64,000 bases of DNA from Chondrus crispus (GCF_000350225.1 NW_005179209.1:24945-88944); one strand, 5' to 3'; numbered from the stretch's first letter, positions 38,672-50,100 are shown. Numbers and translations are program-made. The notes: a model not told the origin generated them from the letters alone.

Positions 38672-39871
38672 CTACTCCGTGTCACTGTCATCAAACAGTG
38701 CACGACGTGTGCCACTAGACATGCGAACGCGGCGATTTTCTGTGTTTTCAACGTGTACACGGCGCCTCTTTCGCATCTGACTGGTTGATATGGCCCGTAG
38801 GCGATTACGTACACCAGTGCTGTGCTGCCCGTCCTCGAAGCGGAGAGGGTGGGCCCTGACACTCAGATTGGTCAAAGCCAGGCACGCTTTGAACACGTGC
38901 TCGTACAATCCCTCTCCCCAGCGCCACTTATGAGAAAGTACAGTCCATAAACTGCACATTCTCCCAAAGTAGTTTTCTACTATGACACGATCAGAAGATA
39001 CTTCGCCATTGTAGTCCACGTCGTCCAATGACAGCGTTGAACGTGCCGGGGTTTGCACCGGGTGCACCACACGTAGATCGTCGGCTGCACCTTGATATCC
39101 CTTGTCCGCCAGTATGGCCCAGTAGTCATCCATAAATTCGCTCAATCGTCCCTCATCCGTAAACCGCAAATCACGTACCCCTTTTTTAGATGCCTCCTCA
39201 TGAAAGGGTCTATTACGACGAAATATCTCCAGATCCGACACGGAGCCCGGATAGTGCTCCGTGCACCCAATAGCAAGACCAGTAGGCAGTACCGAAACTT
39301 CCACTTTTTACCCATACAGCTTATGCTTACCGGAGAAGTATCGCTTCCCTTCTGATATATTTCCACTTGGACGATTGCTCTGCTGAAAAGTGACGTCGAC
39401 AGCATATGTCGCGTATTCAAAATTCGAAAACATTCGGTCCTCCAGACGACACTTGGCCATTGTCCATTTTTTCTCGACGCGTGCCACACATCTATCATAC
39501 ATGTGTTCTGATATCATACGTAGAAATCCAGTTATTAAATATTCGAAAGTAGAACATTTAACAGAAAATAGACAAGCTGTAAAGTTCCATTGCTGACCAT
39601 GCTTGAGTACAGTAAGTGTCATGAAGAGAACATCCTGGGCCTTGTACTGTGTTCTTTTACCTCTGCCAACATTGCAATTCTTTGACACGTAGTCTTCAAT
39701 CATAACCCATAGTTCGAAGAATTGAGAGGAATCAAAATTACACATTGCCTTAATAGATTGAGAACCTCCGTCATTATAAAACGTGTCATAAATCGGACAA
39801 TTGGAGTCGTTCTCATCATCGCTGGCGACCACGTCGTCATCAATGTGATAGACGATCTCATTGACGTGTCA
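38672..39871 (-). pseudogene. PIF/Harbinger-type DDE transposase with at least two stops
   Basis: Homologous to the transposase at 8717-10015. Catalytic residues are recognisable in YAVDVTFQ, ILADKGYQG and VIVENYFGRM. TAA at 39308-39310 replaces a Tyr codon (KLYG, stop, KVEVSVL; the relative reads KMYGYKSEVSVL), and a TGA lies at 39869-39871 near the N-terminus. No ATG is found in the open part upstream of VVASDDEND, so the start is lost. The basic C-terminus (RKRRRVHVENTENRR) could be a nuclear signal. A separate insertion from the first copy: protein identity is clearly partial. Confidence 0.8.
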
Positions 39872-40501
39872 ATTGGTGATGTCCGAAAGAGCCTGAACAG
39901 CGCGGGAGGGATTCTTTTTTGAAATAGTAAATAGAGTAGGAGAAATGAGGAACAGCTGCAAGAAGTGGTTTTTCTATATAAACTGCGCAGTTGTTCCATT
40001 TTATATTGTTTAGTTTGAGTAGTCTGAAACTGCGAGGCATATCTCACAAAAAGACGGGCTTTCCCGTTTTTGAAAGTTGACTCGCAATTGTAGATATGAT
40101 GCACAACTTATGCTATAATCTGCGTTGCTGTATTATTTGCACACTTAATTTACTTTTCTACTGATATTCCCCAAACTCAAAGTGCTTTCACGCAACTGCA
40201 ATACTTGAGGTGCTGTACGTAGTTACCCTAATGTTCGAGATGAGATCAAGGATCCTGTAAGGGCTGTACTGAGTCTAATTTGGCTTTGAGACGTTTCGAA
40301 TTAATGAGAACACGTACACGGTGTCGCGGATGTATTGCAGACAGTTGTGAAAGGTGGCGTAGTTGTGGACGGAATCTACATTTATTCGCAATCGAGATGA
40401 GACGCAGGGCAGGGCGAGGGCAGCTTCGCCTCCTTCTTTTTATCAAAAGGTAACTACAGCGCTAGCATTGGGCACCGTGATTTCTGTTGGAAGTCTCAAC
40501 A
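39872..40501. other. Gene-free stretch
   Basis: AT-richer DNA upstream of the broken transposase. I see no gene and could not find inverted-repeat ends of the element. Confidence 0.45.
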
Positions 40502-41893
40502 ATGCCGTATGCACTACTAGACACAGCTCCGGCTGACTCCAGTCAAAAACTCGCGGAGCTGGAGGGATACGAGCTGCTTTTTTTCTTTCAATCCCTTCCT
40601 TGGTATGGATTCCTTTCGTCATACACGGAGGTCCTTGCTCCCTCGGACCTTCGGTCACTGCTAGAGGCCCTAGTCACGGCTCTGGCAGATCCGCACTCTT
40701 CTTCAGTCGTCATTCCAGGCGGAAAATCGCAGAAGGAAGAGTTCATCGAGGAGATCTAGTTTGTCTACAGACAAAGGAACGGGCGCGGTTCGACAGGGCC
40801 CGAGCTAATCTCGCGAGTCGAAAGGGCCTGGAGCTCGAGGGATGACGATGAGTCCGGCCGCATTGCTGTAGTATCAATATTGGGAGAAGAGAATGATCTC
40901 TTCAGTGTGTGTAACAATGAATCGTTCAGATTCTGCAAAGGGTTAGTGCGCGTACGGGCGGTTTTGAGGGCGTTACGACGCCGGGGGGTTGAGAGCAGGC
41001 TCCTGCCGGGCGAGGGTCTTCTCGCGTAAGTTGGTTGAGTTTATTCTGTGAGTCGTTCGTCTGTGTGTTCTCTCCTCTTCGGTGGTGGAGGAGGTTGTGA
41101 TACTAAAAAGCTGAAGCGAAAGGCAGAGACAGTTTCTCTGTTCGGGATCTGGCGGAGGCACTGTACTGTTGATCGGGATCCTGGGAGAAGCGATCAGGAT
41201 CAGGCTGGCTCTCCGAGGGGTGTTACTGTAGTCTTCTTGTCGCCGACTGACATGATCAGCGGCGTCCGAGATCCCTGTTTCATCAGTTGCAGAGGCCTTA
41301 GACGTCTCGTTCATCAAAGAAAATCCGCATAAGGCATCCCTACCCGTCAGCAGGGCTATCGAGGGTCTATGTCTTGTCTGCGTGGAGATCAGTACGGCGG
41401 CCGGAAATCCCTCGCGTTTCTACACCCCTAAAATCCGCGGCCCTCAAGCTGCTAAGAGACTAGTTGCTTTTTGGGAAGCCTGTGTACCGGCGTGCTCTTT
41501 CCGCGGTTCTGTCGGGCGAAGTTGCGTCGATGACACAGCAGCCTGGATTTATATGTTCGCTGACACGTGGGAGAAGGGAGCCCTTTCTGATCTAGACTCA
41601 CACGAGGCCAAGGAGCTCGTCCGCAGCTTCTTGCCGGCGTTTTCTAGAGTCGCTCTTCGATAGGAAGAGGTCCGGGGTCCGCTCCTTCGAGAGGGTGCCA
41701 TCGAAAGGTAAATCAGACTTCGAGGCCCGAAAAGATCTCGGGGAAGAATTGGCTCAAATTTCGACAGCCTCCGTTGGGGACAAGGCGACCACAACGAGCC
41801 AGCGCAGGAGAAGCGTCGGTAAATCTGTTAAAAACCTTGCTCGGGTCTCGAGTGCGACGAACAAAGGGGCGCGTAAACCGTTGACGGTTTGCT
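40502..41893 (+). pseudogene. Decayed or intron-containing gene of unknown function
   Basis: Coding-like sequence runs through several frames. An ATG at 40502 begins 85 codons ending at TAG 40757-40759. The same frame is open again to 41026, where a GTAAGT could be a splice donor. A CAG at 41348-41350 would rejoin to a frame (GLCLVCVEIS, then AFWEACVPACSF) ending at 41663, and a +1 shift leads to a basic tail (SQRRRSVGKSVKN) ending at 41893. With one stop and one shift it is probably a pseudogene. I recognise no domain. Confidence 0.3.
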
Positions 41894-43334
41894 GACGTCC
41901 GCTAATCGGCTGCCCGTATCAGTTTTCTCGAGAGAGAGCTCCTCGGAGTCGGACTGGGCGTCGGGTAATTTAGTGATTTCTCGACTTCACACTCGTGGAA
42001 TTACTCAATTCGGCACTATTGGGCGAGTCCTCTCTGTATCCCAGGGTCTATTTCATGGTGTGAATAGATCCTGCGATAGACCCACGGTATTTAGAAGATA
42101 GGGATAGACCCAAAAAAAAGTTGAACGAGTGGAGACGAAATTGTCGAATGGGTCTAAAATTCATGGGCCATAGATCATTAGACCCAAAAAACGTCAACCG
42201 GTGGAGATGCTCTTATGTGATGGGATAAAGGTTACTTTACGGTAACCAACCCCCCTCGCTGAGCCGTGGAGCAATGCAGCTAGAATGCCCACATTGTTGT
42301 CAGTTGCCGGAATCTGCAAATGCTTTCTGCCAAGCCCGTGTCCCCTGATTGTTACTCTTCAGCCCCTTTGGCCTCGTCTTGTCGAAGCGGCCGGACGGGA
42401 GAGCGCTGTGTCGCGTCTCTTGCCAAAAAAATCCGTGGGCCAAAGTTACAGCAATACAGTGGATGCGCGACCCTGTCCATACACATCATGTATCGTCAAA
42501 TCAGTACGCTACGGCGCAAACAACTACATATTTCCATGGGACCAGTTCATGACCCGGGTAACGAAGGGAGGACATGCATGCGCGCACTGGCGACCCTACA
42601 CGTCAAGTTTCGGGCCATGCTAGACTAGCTCCTGTGCACTGCAATGTAGTAACACAATTGCTTGAAGCATTGCTTTGCAATTTCGTTCGTAAAGAGTTTC
42701 TCCGAAGGATGATGACATCTTGTCATCTGCGAATACACAGGTAGGGGAGCCATTTTCGAGCGTAATCGACCACTGATGCTCTGTAACTTATACAGTACCC
42801 TTGGGTACCGGTACAGTATACTGATAGTCAAAACGTCAATTTTCGTTCACAGGGGGGCCATCAGGCGGATGCTTGAGATGTGAAGCATGTCCACGTAGTC
42901 TGCCGTATCCAAGTGGGCCATCATGTAGCCTGCAATGACGCAAGCAACTCCCGAAACAATTTATGACGCAAAAAGATTGGCCGGCCATGCTGGTGCTTAT
43001 AGGAATACAGTACAACGCATCGTTGGCAATCGGTAGGTACACGATGCGACATTCTGACATTCGACCTTTCTTTCCGACCATACAGTAGAAAGCTGTCATC
43101 TAAGGTTTGCTCGGGCGCCATCCCGCAACTGCTGACGTCCGTGCCGTATCGCGGTGTGGCATGTGCGTGCAGTGATTAAGGCTCTTGAGAGATGGGAAAC
43201 CCAATTGCTTCAGAATTGAAATGGTAAACCTCGACGCCGCTCTCCTTCCTTCAGCGAAGCTAATTTCATACTCTACAATTTCGTCGCACTGCCTCTCGAT
43301 ATGTTATCTTCATTGTACTACACTCACACTACAC
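41894..43334. other. Gene-free stretch with GGGTCTA hairpins
   Basis: 42028-42190 has four GGGTCTA words in inverted pairs, ending with TGGAGATGCTCTTA near 42202. Around 42790 is a TACAGTACCCTTGG motif. No gene is supported. Confidence 0.45.
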
Positions 43335-43580
43335 ATGGCGGTCCTGCAAATCTGTGTTGGTCGTCCAGTTTATCTAGATGACAACCTTATTCGCGAGTTG
43401 CGACGTGCTCTAGCTGCATGTTACAGGGGACGAAGACGTTTCTCAATCCGCTTTAATAGGCAAGGGCGCATCTGGTGCAAAGGGAGAGGGCGTGGATGGC
43501 TTCGTTCCAAAGCTCCTGTTCAAGAATTTGCAGGTGCAACCCAGCGACGCTCTGCAGATTTTTTTGTGCGCGTACTGTAG
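43335..43580 (+). CDS. Small basic hypothetical protein
   Basis: 81 codons from ATG 43335 with A at -3. The product is Arg-rich in the middle (RGRRRFSIRFNRQGRIW). No known domain, no signal peptide, no neighbours to guide. It may be a chance frame. Confidence 0.2.
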   Translation: MAVLQICVGRPVYLDDNLIRELRRALAACYRGRRRFSIRFNRQGRIWCKGRGRGWLRSKAPVQEFAGATQRRSADFFVRVL

Positions 43581-44736
43581 GAAACCAAATCACGAGAGAA
43601 CCTACACATACTGTACTGTATCGCCATGTCCTGTATTGTGCTCACCAACCCTCAAGTTACTTGCTGGAAATTCACCGGAGAGTATATGCAATTGTTAGTG
43701 TAGCATTCTCTCTTTCCTTTACGAAGTGTAACTCCCGTCTTCCCGAGCTAGAAGGAAGACGGTAGATTGTATAAAAGCCGCATCGTCTCGGCTCGTACAT
43801 AAAAACACAACGGAACAATAACAGATATTTCGGCTACAGCTCTACAAAAAAACACTAGTTCATTCTCTTTGACAAATTCTACCGCAAGGTTGTCCCGGTA
43901 CTGCCGGTTAACCCAGCTGATCTACCACATTTTTGCCACAATTTGTGTTGTGTCAAAGTTGTTGTTGACATGACGTCAAGCCTCTCTGCACATATCTGAT
44001 TCGACACAGAGGGTGACGATGACTTCTGTCTAACCGTTTACCCACACCGCCGACGTGACATCCTTCAAGCATATACCATAGAGGGTATATACTTGCAATG
44101 CAGTTCGGATTTGCACTATCCCGCCAGGCTTCACACGTCTCATCGTGATCCTTTGAAACGCTAGGGTCATATTGCTCGCAAGAAACCACTCGAATTCACC
44201 GAATCACGAGATATCCAAACAATTGAAATAGCGTGGCCCCTGGTGTAGGAGCTGTCTGAAACGCCATCCAGCTTCAGAAACATTCATCGGTGCTGCTAGT
44301 CTTAGAGTAGTGCACCCTGCCGTAGGCCTATGTATGCATCATACAGTAGCTTGGTGTTTATCGAGGTCGTTCACAAAAGCTGATACAGCAACGTACATAA
44401 GATACAGGATTACAGCCTCCAGAACAAAGCAACCTCTGCATATAAGGCCAACAAGTTGCTTCCTTTTCGTTCCGACAGTCATCATGACTTTTTTCTGATG
44501 CTTGAAGGACGTGCCGTTGAGACGTCTTGTTGCTTAAAGCTTCTGCACCGCAATGTCAAGGCAACATGGCTCTCTTTTAATTGGTCTGAAAGCTGCTGCA
44601 CTGCCCTCTTTCAAAAAGGGCATTCAGGAGCGACTGGACGGCGTATATGGAGCAGCATCAGTATCAGCAAACGTCTGATTGAGAGATATGCTCATCACCA
44701 CTCCAAAAGTTCGCAGGGCAGTCACCTCAAATACTG
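43581..44736. other. Intergenic stretch upstream of the secreted-protein gene
   Basis: A TATAAAAG at 43770-43777 is followed by no clear gene. Nothing else is recognised. Confidence 0.4.
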
Positions 44737-44744
44737 TATAAATA
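44737..44744 (+). promoter_or_regulatory. TATA box of the secreted-protein gene
   Basis: TATAAATA, 126 bp upstream of the ATG at 44870. Similar TATA-to-ATG spacing is seen at two other host genes here. Confidence 0.6.
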
Positions 44745-44869
44745 GCGATATTCCAACAGCAGCACAGACCTTTTCGGTGGCAACATCGAGAAGCGTAGGC
44801 ACATGTGCATTGAGACTGATCAGAATTTCAATTGCTTCAACTGTCTTTCGCAGTCATTTCCTTCCTACG

Positions 44870-46670
44870 ATGCAGCAGCAGCCACTAGTCACATTCATCG
44901 CAGTTTTACTCGGGTTGCTGTTTGCCATCGCCGACGCTCAGCAATCCGATGATGCTTTACGTTGCAAAGACCACCCTGCCTACAGCAACGCTCTTAACTC
45001 TGTTCTCATTTCTTCTTGGGATTACGATGTCTCATCCCCGAATTCTGAGCAGTTGGCCTACATTGCTCGTTACAGTGGGCACGTGTACGCACCTGTCAGC
45101 GACCCAGCATCGAACAAGTTCAGGGGTCTCGATCTGTTTCACACAACCGGTCTCGTTCGCTCTCCATCCTTCCGCATGACTTTCCAGCGCGGAGCAATTG
45201 CATACATCTTTGTCGACGTCGAGTCGGACAAGTTCGACCCCTCTATTGTTGCAATGCTTCGTGGCGGGTGGACCTCCGAAGGCTGGGCCGAGCGAATCCA
45301 GGGAGCGAACACCATCACTTACGGAATTCACGATACTCTGACTAGGCCGATGACAAAATATGCGTACGTCTTCTCGAAGACTACTGGCAGTAAGGACTTT
45401 GTAGACTTTCCTCAAGGTCGATTTGTGAAGCAAAGGATTACGGGGCTTGCTGTTCCCGGAAGCTTCAACGTATGGGTTGCAGAGGCAGATGGTAGCGCAA
45501 GTCCACCTGTTGGGGCTTTCGGTGGGTCTGCTATATCTGCAAATTCGAAATGTCCTGATGCGTTGCACAATGTGTGGACAACACAAGATAATAATCCGAA
45601 CGATCCGGATACGCAAGGAGTCGAGTTCAGAACCTGGCACCCCGCATGGGATCCTTGTTTCTGGTGGTAAGTTCTTCATGTTTCTGACTTTTCTTCACCT
45701 CTTCAGGCGCACCAATCGCGGACATGCAGACATCTAACACACAAGTCGCGGTCAATGATTCTGTTTTGATTTTAGCGCATACGACCACGAGCACGGCTCG
45801 TCACCAACGATGCTCATGAACTACACCCCAAAATTCACGTACACGAGTTGGAAGAACAACCGGGAAATGGAAAGCGACCGCGGCTTCAAAGGTTTCGTGT
45901 TACGTTCGGGCCCGTACTTACTCTACTACAGCCTGCATGTAGCGCAATCGTCGCTGCGTCGGGTTTCGGTGCGCTTTCATACAATCAATTTTGCTGTTGT
46001 TGACCGAAAAACGAAAGAGTTGTTGATGGATATTCAGCACAAGGGCGATTTCGGGTGGGCAGGTGTGCGTTTACTAGGGGGAAAAACATTCCGGGCGATT
46101 AACCCGGCGGAAGCAGTGATTGAACAGGAACTACTGAGTGGGCCGAACAACTTTCGAAGTATTAACATCATCGCCGAAAACAGTCCCAACCCAGAGTTTT
46201 TTTTTCGCTCGCAGATCCTTATTGGAGCGTACGAAGAATGGCAAACGCTTCCCATGTGCATGCAGACGTCTAGCCGAACATCAATCTTCCACGTCGTACT
46301 GAAACTACCCAACACTGCTTTTAAGTCCCTAGCGGAACCCAACACCATTGTCAACCTCGGCAAGAAGACGAGAGGCAGATTTTACAGGAGTACGGGATTG
46401 AACCGGTCCCTTCGGTTTAGACGACTGAATATCGGGGCACAGCATTGCCCAGAAGGCGCCGCAGGGGGATTTTTCTATACAGATCAGTTTGGAAAAGAGA
46501 TTCGTTCGGGACCGGGTCCGAATTCAGTACGACAGTTTGTGAAGCCTGGATTTAACTTCGTACTGAATGGACGGTACGAAGCGGTGGACACCTGGACTGG
46601 GCTTCATTTCAAAGGAGCCAGAGGATTCTTTTCGGACCACGGCTATGGAATTGATCCAGACAGAAACTAA
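44870..46670 (+). CDS. Secreted protein with HEHG motif, one intron
   Basis: Exons 44870-45666 and 45776-46670 encode 563 residues. The ATG at 44870 was chosen because it starts a clear signal peptide (MQQQPLVTFIAVLLGLLFAIADA, likely cut before QQ) and lies just below a TATA box. The intron joins TG and C of a Cys codon and gives WCAYDHEHGSSP. That segment, preceded by WHPAWDP, has a His/Asp/Glu cluster that could bind a metal or act in catalysis. I recall WHP...HEHG-like patterns in uncharacterised secreted proteins but cannot name a family. The rest looks like beta-rich extracellular domains. No transmembrane anchor follows. The function is unknown. Confidence 0.85.
45667..45775 (+). other. 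Spliceosomal intron, 109 bp
   Basis: GTAAGT donor and GATTTTAG acceptor. Removing it joins the two open frames in phase across a split Cys codon; reading through meets TAA at once. Confidence 0.85.
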
Positions 46671-46780
46671 TTGCATGCGTACTGTAAATGAGAACCGCGA
46701 GGAGCGAGGTGTAAATGCTGTATCAGTACAGTCCAGCAATGCCTCACATGCGCTTGAACATAAAAAATTTGAGTTAATGC

Positions 46781-46860
46781 TGCGTTTAGTGGGGCGATCG
46801 TGGTCTTTTTTGTGGCAAAAAGGGGGTGAAATGGCTTTTCTTGTAGTGTTGAGGGGGTGA
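46781..46860 (+). repeat. Left terminal inverted repeat of the Mutator-like element
   Basis: Matches the reverse complement of about 47946-48025 with one difference (GTGGCAAAAA versus GTGACAAAAA). Confidence 0.85.
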
Positions 46861-47150
46861 ATTACGCGAATGTGTTGCATAAGGGGGGCGAAGGGAAGAA
46901 TATCAGTAGTATGTTAGACCCGACCACTGAAATGTCGCCTTTGGTCACCCGTCCCAAACAACTCAATTGGGATTCTTCGCCCGTGTAGTAATCCAAAATG
47001 GCAAGTAATCGAGCTATTAAACTCAACATTTCTAGAACGCGGATACTGTAGGGACAATTAATCTCGTGATCGGCCACGCCGATGTGGCCCCCTTATCGAC
47101 TGTTTCAACCTCCACAATACGCCACACATGTACGATACAATACGCCACAC

Positions 47151-47615
47151 ATGTACGTGAGCGGGTGCCGGCCCATGCGCGCGCGGCTGTGGTCGGCGGC
47201 GAAGTACGCCGTGGCGGGGCGGGGGAACGCGACGCTGCGGGGGGGCCAGGTGCGCACCGCGGCGGAGGAGATGGTCGAGGGCGACGGGTAGGTCGAGGCG
47301 ATGTACGAGGCGTACCCGTACGTGGACGGGGAGGGGCGGCCGAACGGCACGCCGAGGGAGAAGAGGCTGGTGCCGGATTACGTGGTGAGGGCCGGGAGAG
47401 TCGAGGAGGACCTGGGCGCGCTGCTCACGGCGATGGGGTGCGCGGCGCGGTTTCGCAGCGACAACGTGCACGAGGAGCGCGGCGCGGACGGGTTTCTGGA
47501 GGGCGTGCAGCTCGCGCATGCGGACGCGACGTACCGCCGGCTGGAGCGGCTGGCGAGGGAGGGCAATGAGAGGGGGCGGCGGAAGGTCCGGGACTTGATG
47601 GCCGCGGCGGAGTGA
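47151..47615 (+). pseudogene. GC-rich captured gene fragment
   Basis: One frame from ATG 47151 to 47615, broken only by TAG at 47289-47291, gives an Ala/Arg/Glu/Gly-rich helical protein of about 155 codons (MYEAYPYVDGEGRP, then REKRLVPDYVVRAGR, then ATYRRLERLARE). Strong third-position G/C bias suggests genuine coding origin. I do not recognise it. Its source gene should lie elsewhere in the genome if the capture idea is right. Confidence 0.5.
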
Positions 47616-47945
47616 GTTGTCCGAGCGGGCATTCCCGCGGATTCCGAAACGTGGGGGGGGCGGTCGGTTGTCAGTTGTTTCGAGGGCATCGCCCGAAATG
47701 CTCTCTGAAACAGCTGTATGGGGATACTGCAGAGTAGCCCAGTAGCCGCTCTTTTAGTAACGCCTTAGTATCCGATTTCGCCTGTCATTTAGTACAATTT
47801 ATAGCACCGTCCACTTTGTTCAGATTCTGTCGCCCCTCACGAACAACCAAATTCTTTTCTGTCACCCCCATGTTGAAGACGTCACCCATACGATCCCTAC
47901 AAATATTTCTCAATCGGATGGGTGCCTCAGCAAATTTTGACCGCG

Positions 47946-48025
47946 TCACCCCCTCAACACTACAAGAAAAGCCATTTCACCCCCTTTTTGTCACAAAAAA
48001 GACCACGATCGCCCCACTAAACGCA
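47946..48025 (-). repeat. Right terminal inverted repeat of the Mutator-like element
   Basis: Reverse complement of the left repeat; beyond it are CAAAATCTCCC-type terminal bases and the 9-bp duplication. Confidence 0.85.
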
Positions 48026-48043
48026 AAATCTCCCAAAAAATTT

Positions 48044-48718
48044 ACCAGAGCTGAAGGGGAGACATTGCGGACTAGAACACAGACCCCTTTGTGACAACTG
48101 TAGCGATTAGCGGTTAGGGACTGCGCTAAGCTGCTCTTTCACAACTCATGGTTGAGAGCCATGTCAGGCAGTAGTGAAGGATATTCACATACAGGTGTTC
48201 ATTCCTGGGGAAGACTAGAACTGAAGTCAGATCCGTGCATGCCCTGTATGCGGATGCAAATGCTGTGAGAGACGTGACCACACGCCTGTACGAATTTAAT
48301 TGTATCTACCGCGTAAGCTTCTGCACCGCCAGTCGATTGCAACTTAATGAAACTTTTTTAAGTTGCGCACTTCATTACTTTTGGCGGTAGGAACATGTCT
48401 TGCAGGACGCGCTCTCCAGCCTGCGCAATGATTGGAATCACCATGAGAGCTCTTCTGCTCCACCGTGAGCGACGTTGACGCACTTCCCATTCCCTTGAAC
48501 TGGTATCTCGTTCACGTTTCCTCGTCCTTGTCCTAAAGCATCCTAAACCAGCACGAAAGACAAAATCTCATAAGCAGATCTTTAGAAAAAGAAAAAGAAA
48601 ACAGTACTGTAGTCGAGTGAGAATACAGCACCCTCAGGTTCTCCTTTGTACAGTACCCTTGTACCCTTCTCATTGGCGTAGTGTGTGACACGGCTCAAAT
48701 TGGGACACCAAAATTATA
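48044..48718. other. Gene-free stretch
   Basis: Contains a TACAGTACCCTTGTACCC motif near 48650 that recurs in the window. No gene seen. Confidence 0.45.
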
Positions 48719-49288
48719 ATGCCGCGCCGCATAGTTTCGCCATATGATTTTGCTGAACTATTTCGCAACGAATTAAATATATTCGTTTGATGAAAAATAG
48801 TCATGCTCTGACAAACGGTCAGTTTTCTGCTCCTCATGCTTTAGCAGAGGTTTCCGTCGCTCTCAATAATGATTATGTGTTGCGCAACATTCTAAAAGGA
48901 TGTATGCCTGTCAAAGAACCCCACACCTAAGAAATCTAATAGAAAATTCCTCGCAACAAGAAACGCAGCGACGGTTGGCAATTTGCAGTCCACTCGTGCT
49001 CGTTTGGAGGGGCGGAATCCTCCAAAGGCGCCCGTACCCGACGTTTATCACATTCAGGAGTATAATGTAGAGAATGATACTGCAAACGAAGAAAACAGTG
49101 ACTCTCAAAAACGTCTGCAAGCGCAGTCTGCGGTGTCGCCTCTCGAAGACATAGTTGGTGACGACTTGCCAATCTCGCAATGGCCAAGAGCCCGAAAACA
49201 GCGGATGCAGGTTGAGGAAGGCGAGTTGTTTAGGACCCGCAAGCACACGGCAGCGTCGTCTTTGTTGGGTCTCTCCCATTACAGATGA
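48719..49288 (+). pseudogene. Decayed gene of unknown function
   Basis: Coding-like pieces follow each other in different frames: ATG 48719 to about 48780 (PYDFAELFRNEL), then about 48790-48930 (ALAEVSVALNNDYVLRNILK), then 48896-49288 (DVYHIQEYNVENDTANEEN, then LPISQWPRARKQRMQ). Two frameshifts are needed to connect them. No domain recognised; it could be the tail of a transposon gene. Confidence 0.3.
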
Positions 49289-49662
49289 AGCGTGAAAGAC
49301 ATGAGATTTCTTGTCGTCCCACTTTGACCCAGGCATAGTTTGGAGACCAATTCTCCCTTCCAAATAAAGGCATTTTTCCTCAAATACGCACTGCATTCGC
49401 ATATTTTATCATAACTTCTTATGTGTCCCACATCAAGCCAATGAGAAGGGTACTACAATAATTGTCTGACTACTATGAAAAGTATGACAGCATGTTGTAG
49501 CCTTCCTACGATGCATTTCTTTTTTTGAAAAAGACATTTAGAAAACCCACGGACGCCAACCTCGCACGCCCGCCAAAACTCAATTTGCTTTCTATGATGA
49601 AGAAGACAATTGGTCTTGTCGCAGCAAGAAGCAAATGACAAAAGGGGCCCCCAGCGAATCGT
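49289..49662. other. Intergenic stretch
   Basis: Downstream side of the small secreted-protein gene. Nothing recognised. Confidence 0.4.
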
Positions 49663-49992
49663 CTACGACATATCCATGTACTCTGCTGTCGGAAGCGGCG
49701 AGGATTCCGTGTCTTCTAAACTTCCCATATCTTCTTGAGATTCCCCTTCGAAGCCTTCTGGGGAGCCTGGGCAGCCCCATCCAATGGCCCCGTCGGCGAG
49801 AGTGCACTGCTGCACTGTGCACAAGGGAAAATAGCGACAGATGTGCGTGGCAATGGTTTCAGTGCTACATAAGTCCGGACAGAAGGATGTGATGGTCGGA
49901 ATGCTGTCCCGTAGGAGATGCTCCGTAGGAAGGGCGAAGGAAATGGACGATAGGAACAGTAGAGCTGCAAAGCAGAACAATGTGCGAGTCAT
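49663..49992 (-). CDS. Small cysteine-rich secreted protein
   Basis: 109 residues from ATG 49992 (GCCATGAC context). The N-terminus is a typical signal peptide (MTRTLFCFAALLFLSSISFA, probable cut before LPTE). The mature part has six Cys in the first 60 residues (FCPDLC, HIC, PLC, QQC, WGC), enough for three disulfides, then an acidic tail rich in Glu, Ser and Asp. Size and Cys pattern resemble small extracellular proteins, but I cannot assign a family. A TATA-like CTATTTAA lies 109-116 bp upstream. The frame extends further upstream, but the signal peptide decides this start. Confidence 0.65.
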   Translation of the reverse strand: MTRTLFCFAALLFLSSISFALPTEHLLRDSIPTITSFCPDLCSTETIATHICRYFPLCTVQQCTLADGAIGWGCPGSPEGFEGESQEDMGSLEDTESSPLPTAEYMDMS

Positions 49993-50100
49993 GGCGAGAA
50001 AAACTGGCTTGGGAGTGGTGGTAGCGTCGGTCGGGGCTGAGTCAGGAGTTTGATGTTGGTGGGATTTGAGCTGAGGTGGTCGACGCAAACGGGCTCATGG

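Larger units (their letters stand above)
46771..48034. mobile_element. Mutator-like non-autonomous element carrying a gene fragment (Pack-MULE-like)
   Basis: A 9-bp direct duplication AAAAAATTT flanks it (46762-46770 and 48035-48043), the size made by Mutator-like elements. Near-identical inverted repeats of about 80 bp (starting TGCGTTTAGTGGGGCGATCG at 46781 and, inverted, ending at 48025) differ at one place in their core. The middle, about 47150-47640, is very GC-rich, unlike the AT-richer ends, and holds a coding-like fragment. Capture of a host gene fragment fits best. There is no transposase inside. Confidence 0.8.

Noticed and set aside
44456-44869. Upstream extension of the secreted-protein frame
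   Set aside because: It starts with TTG, lies across a TATA box, and would bury the signal peptide.
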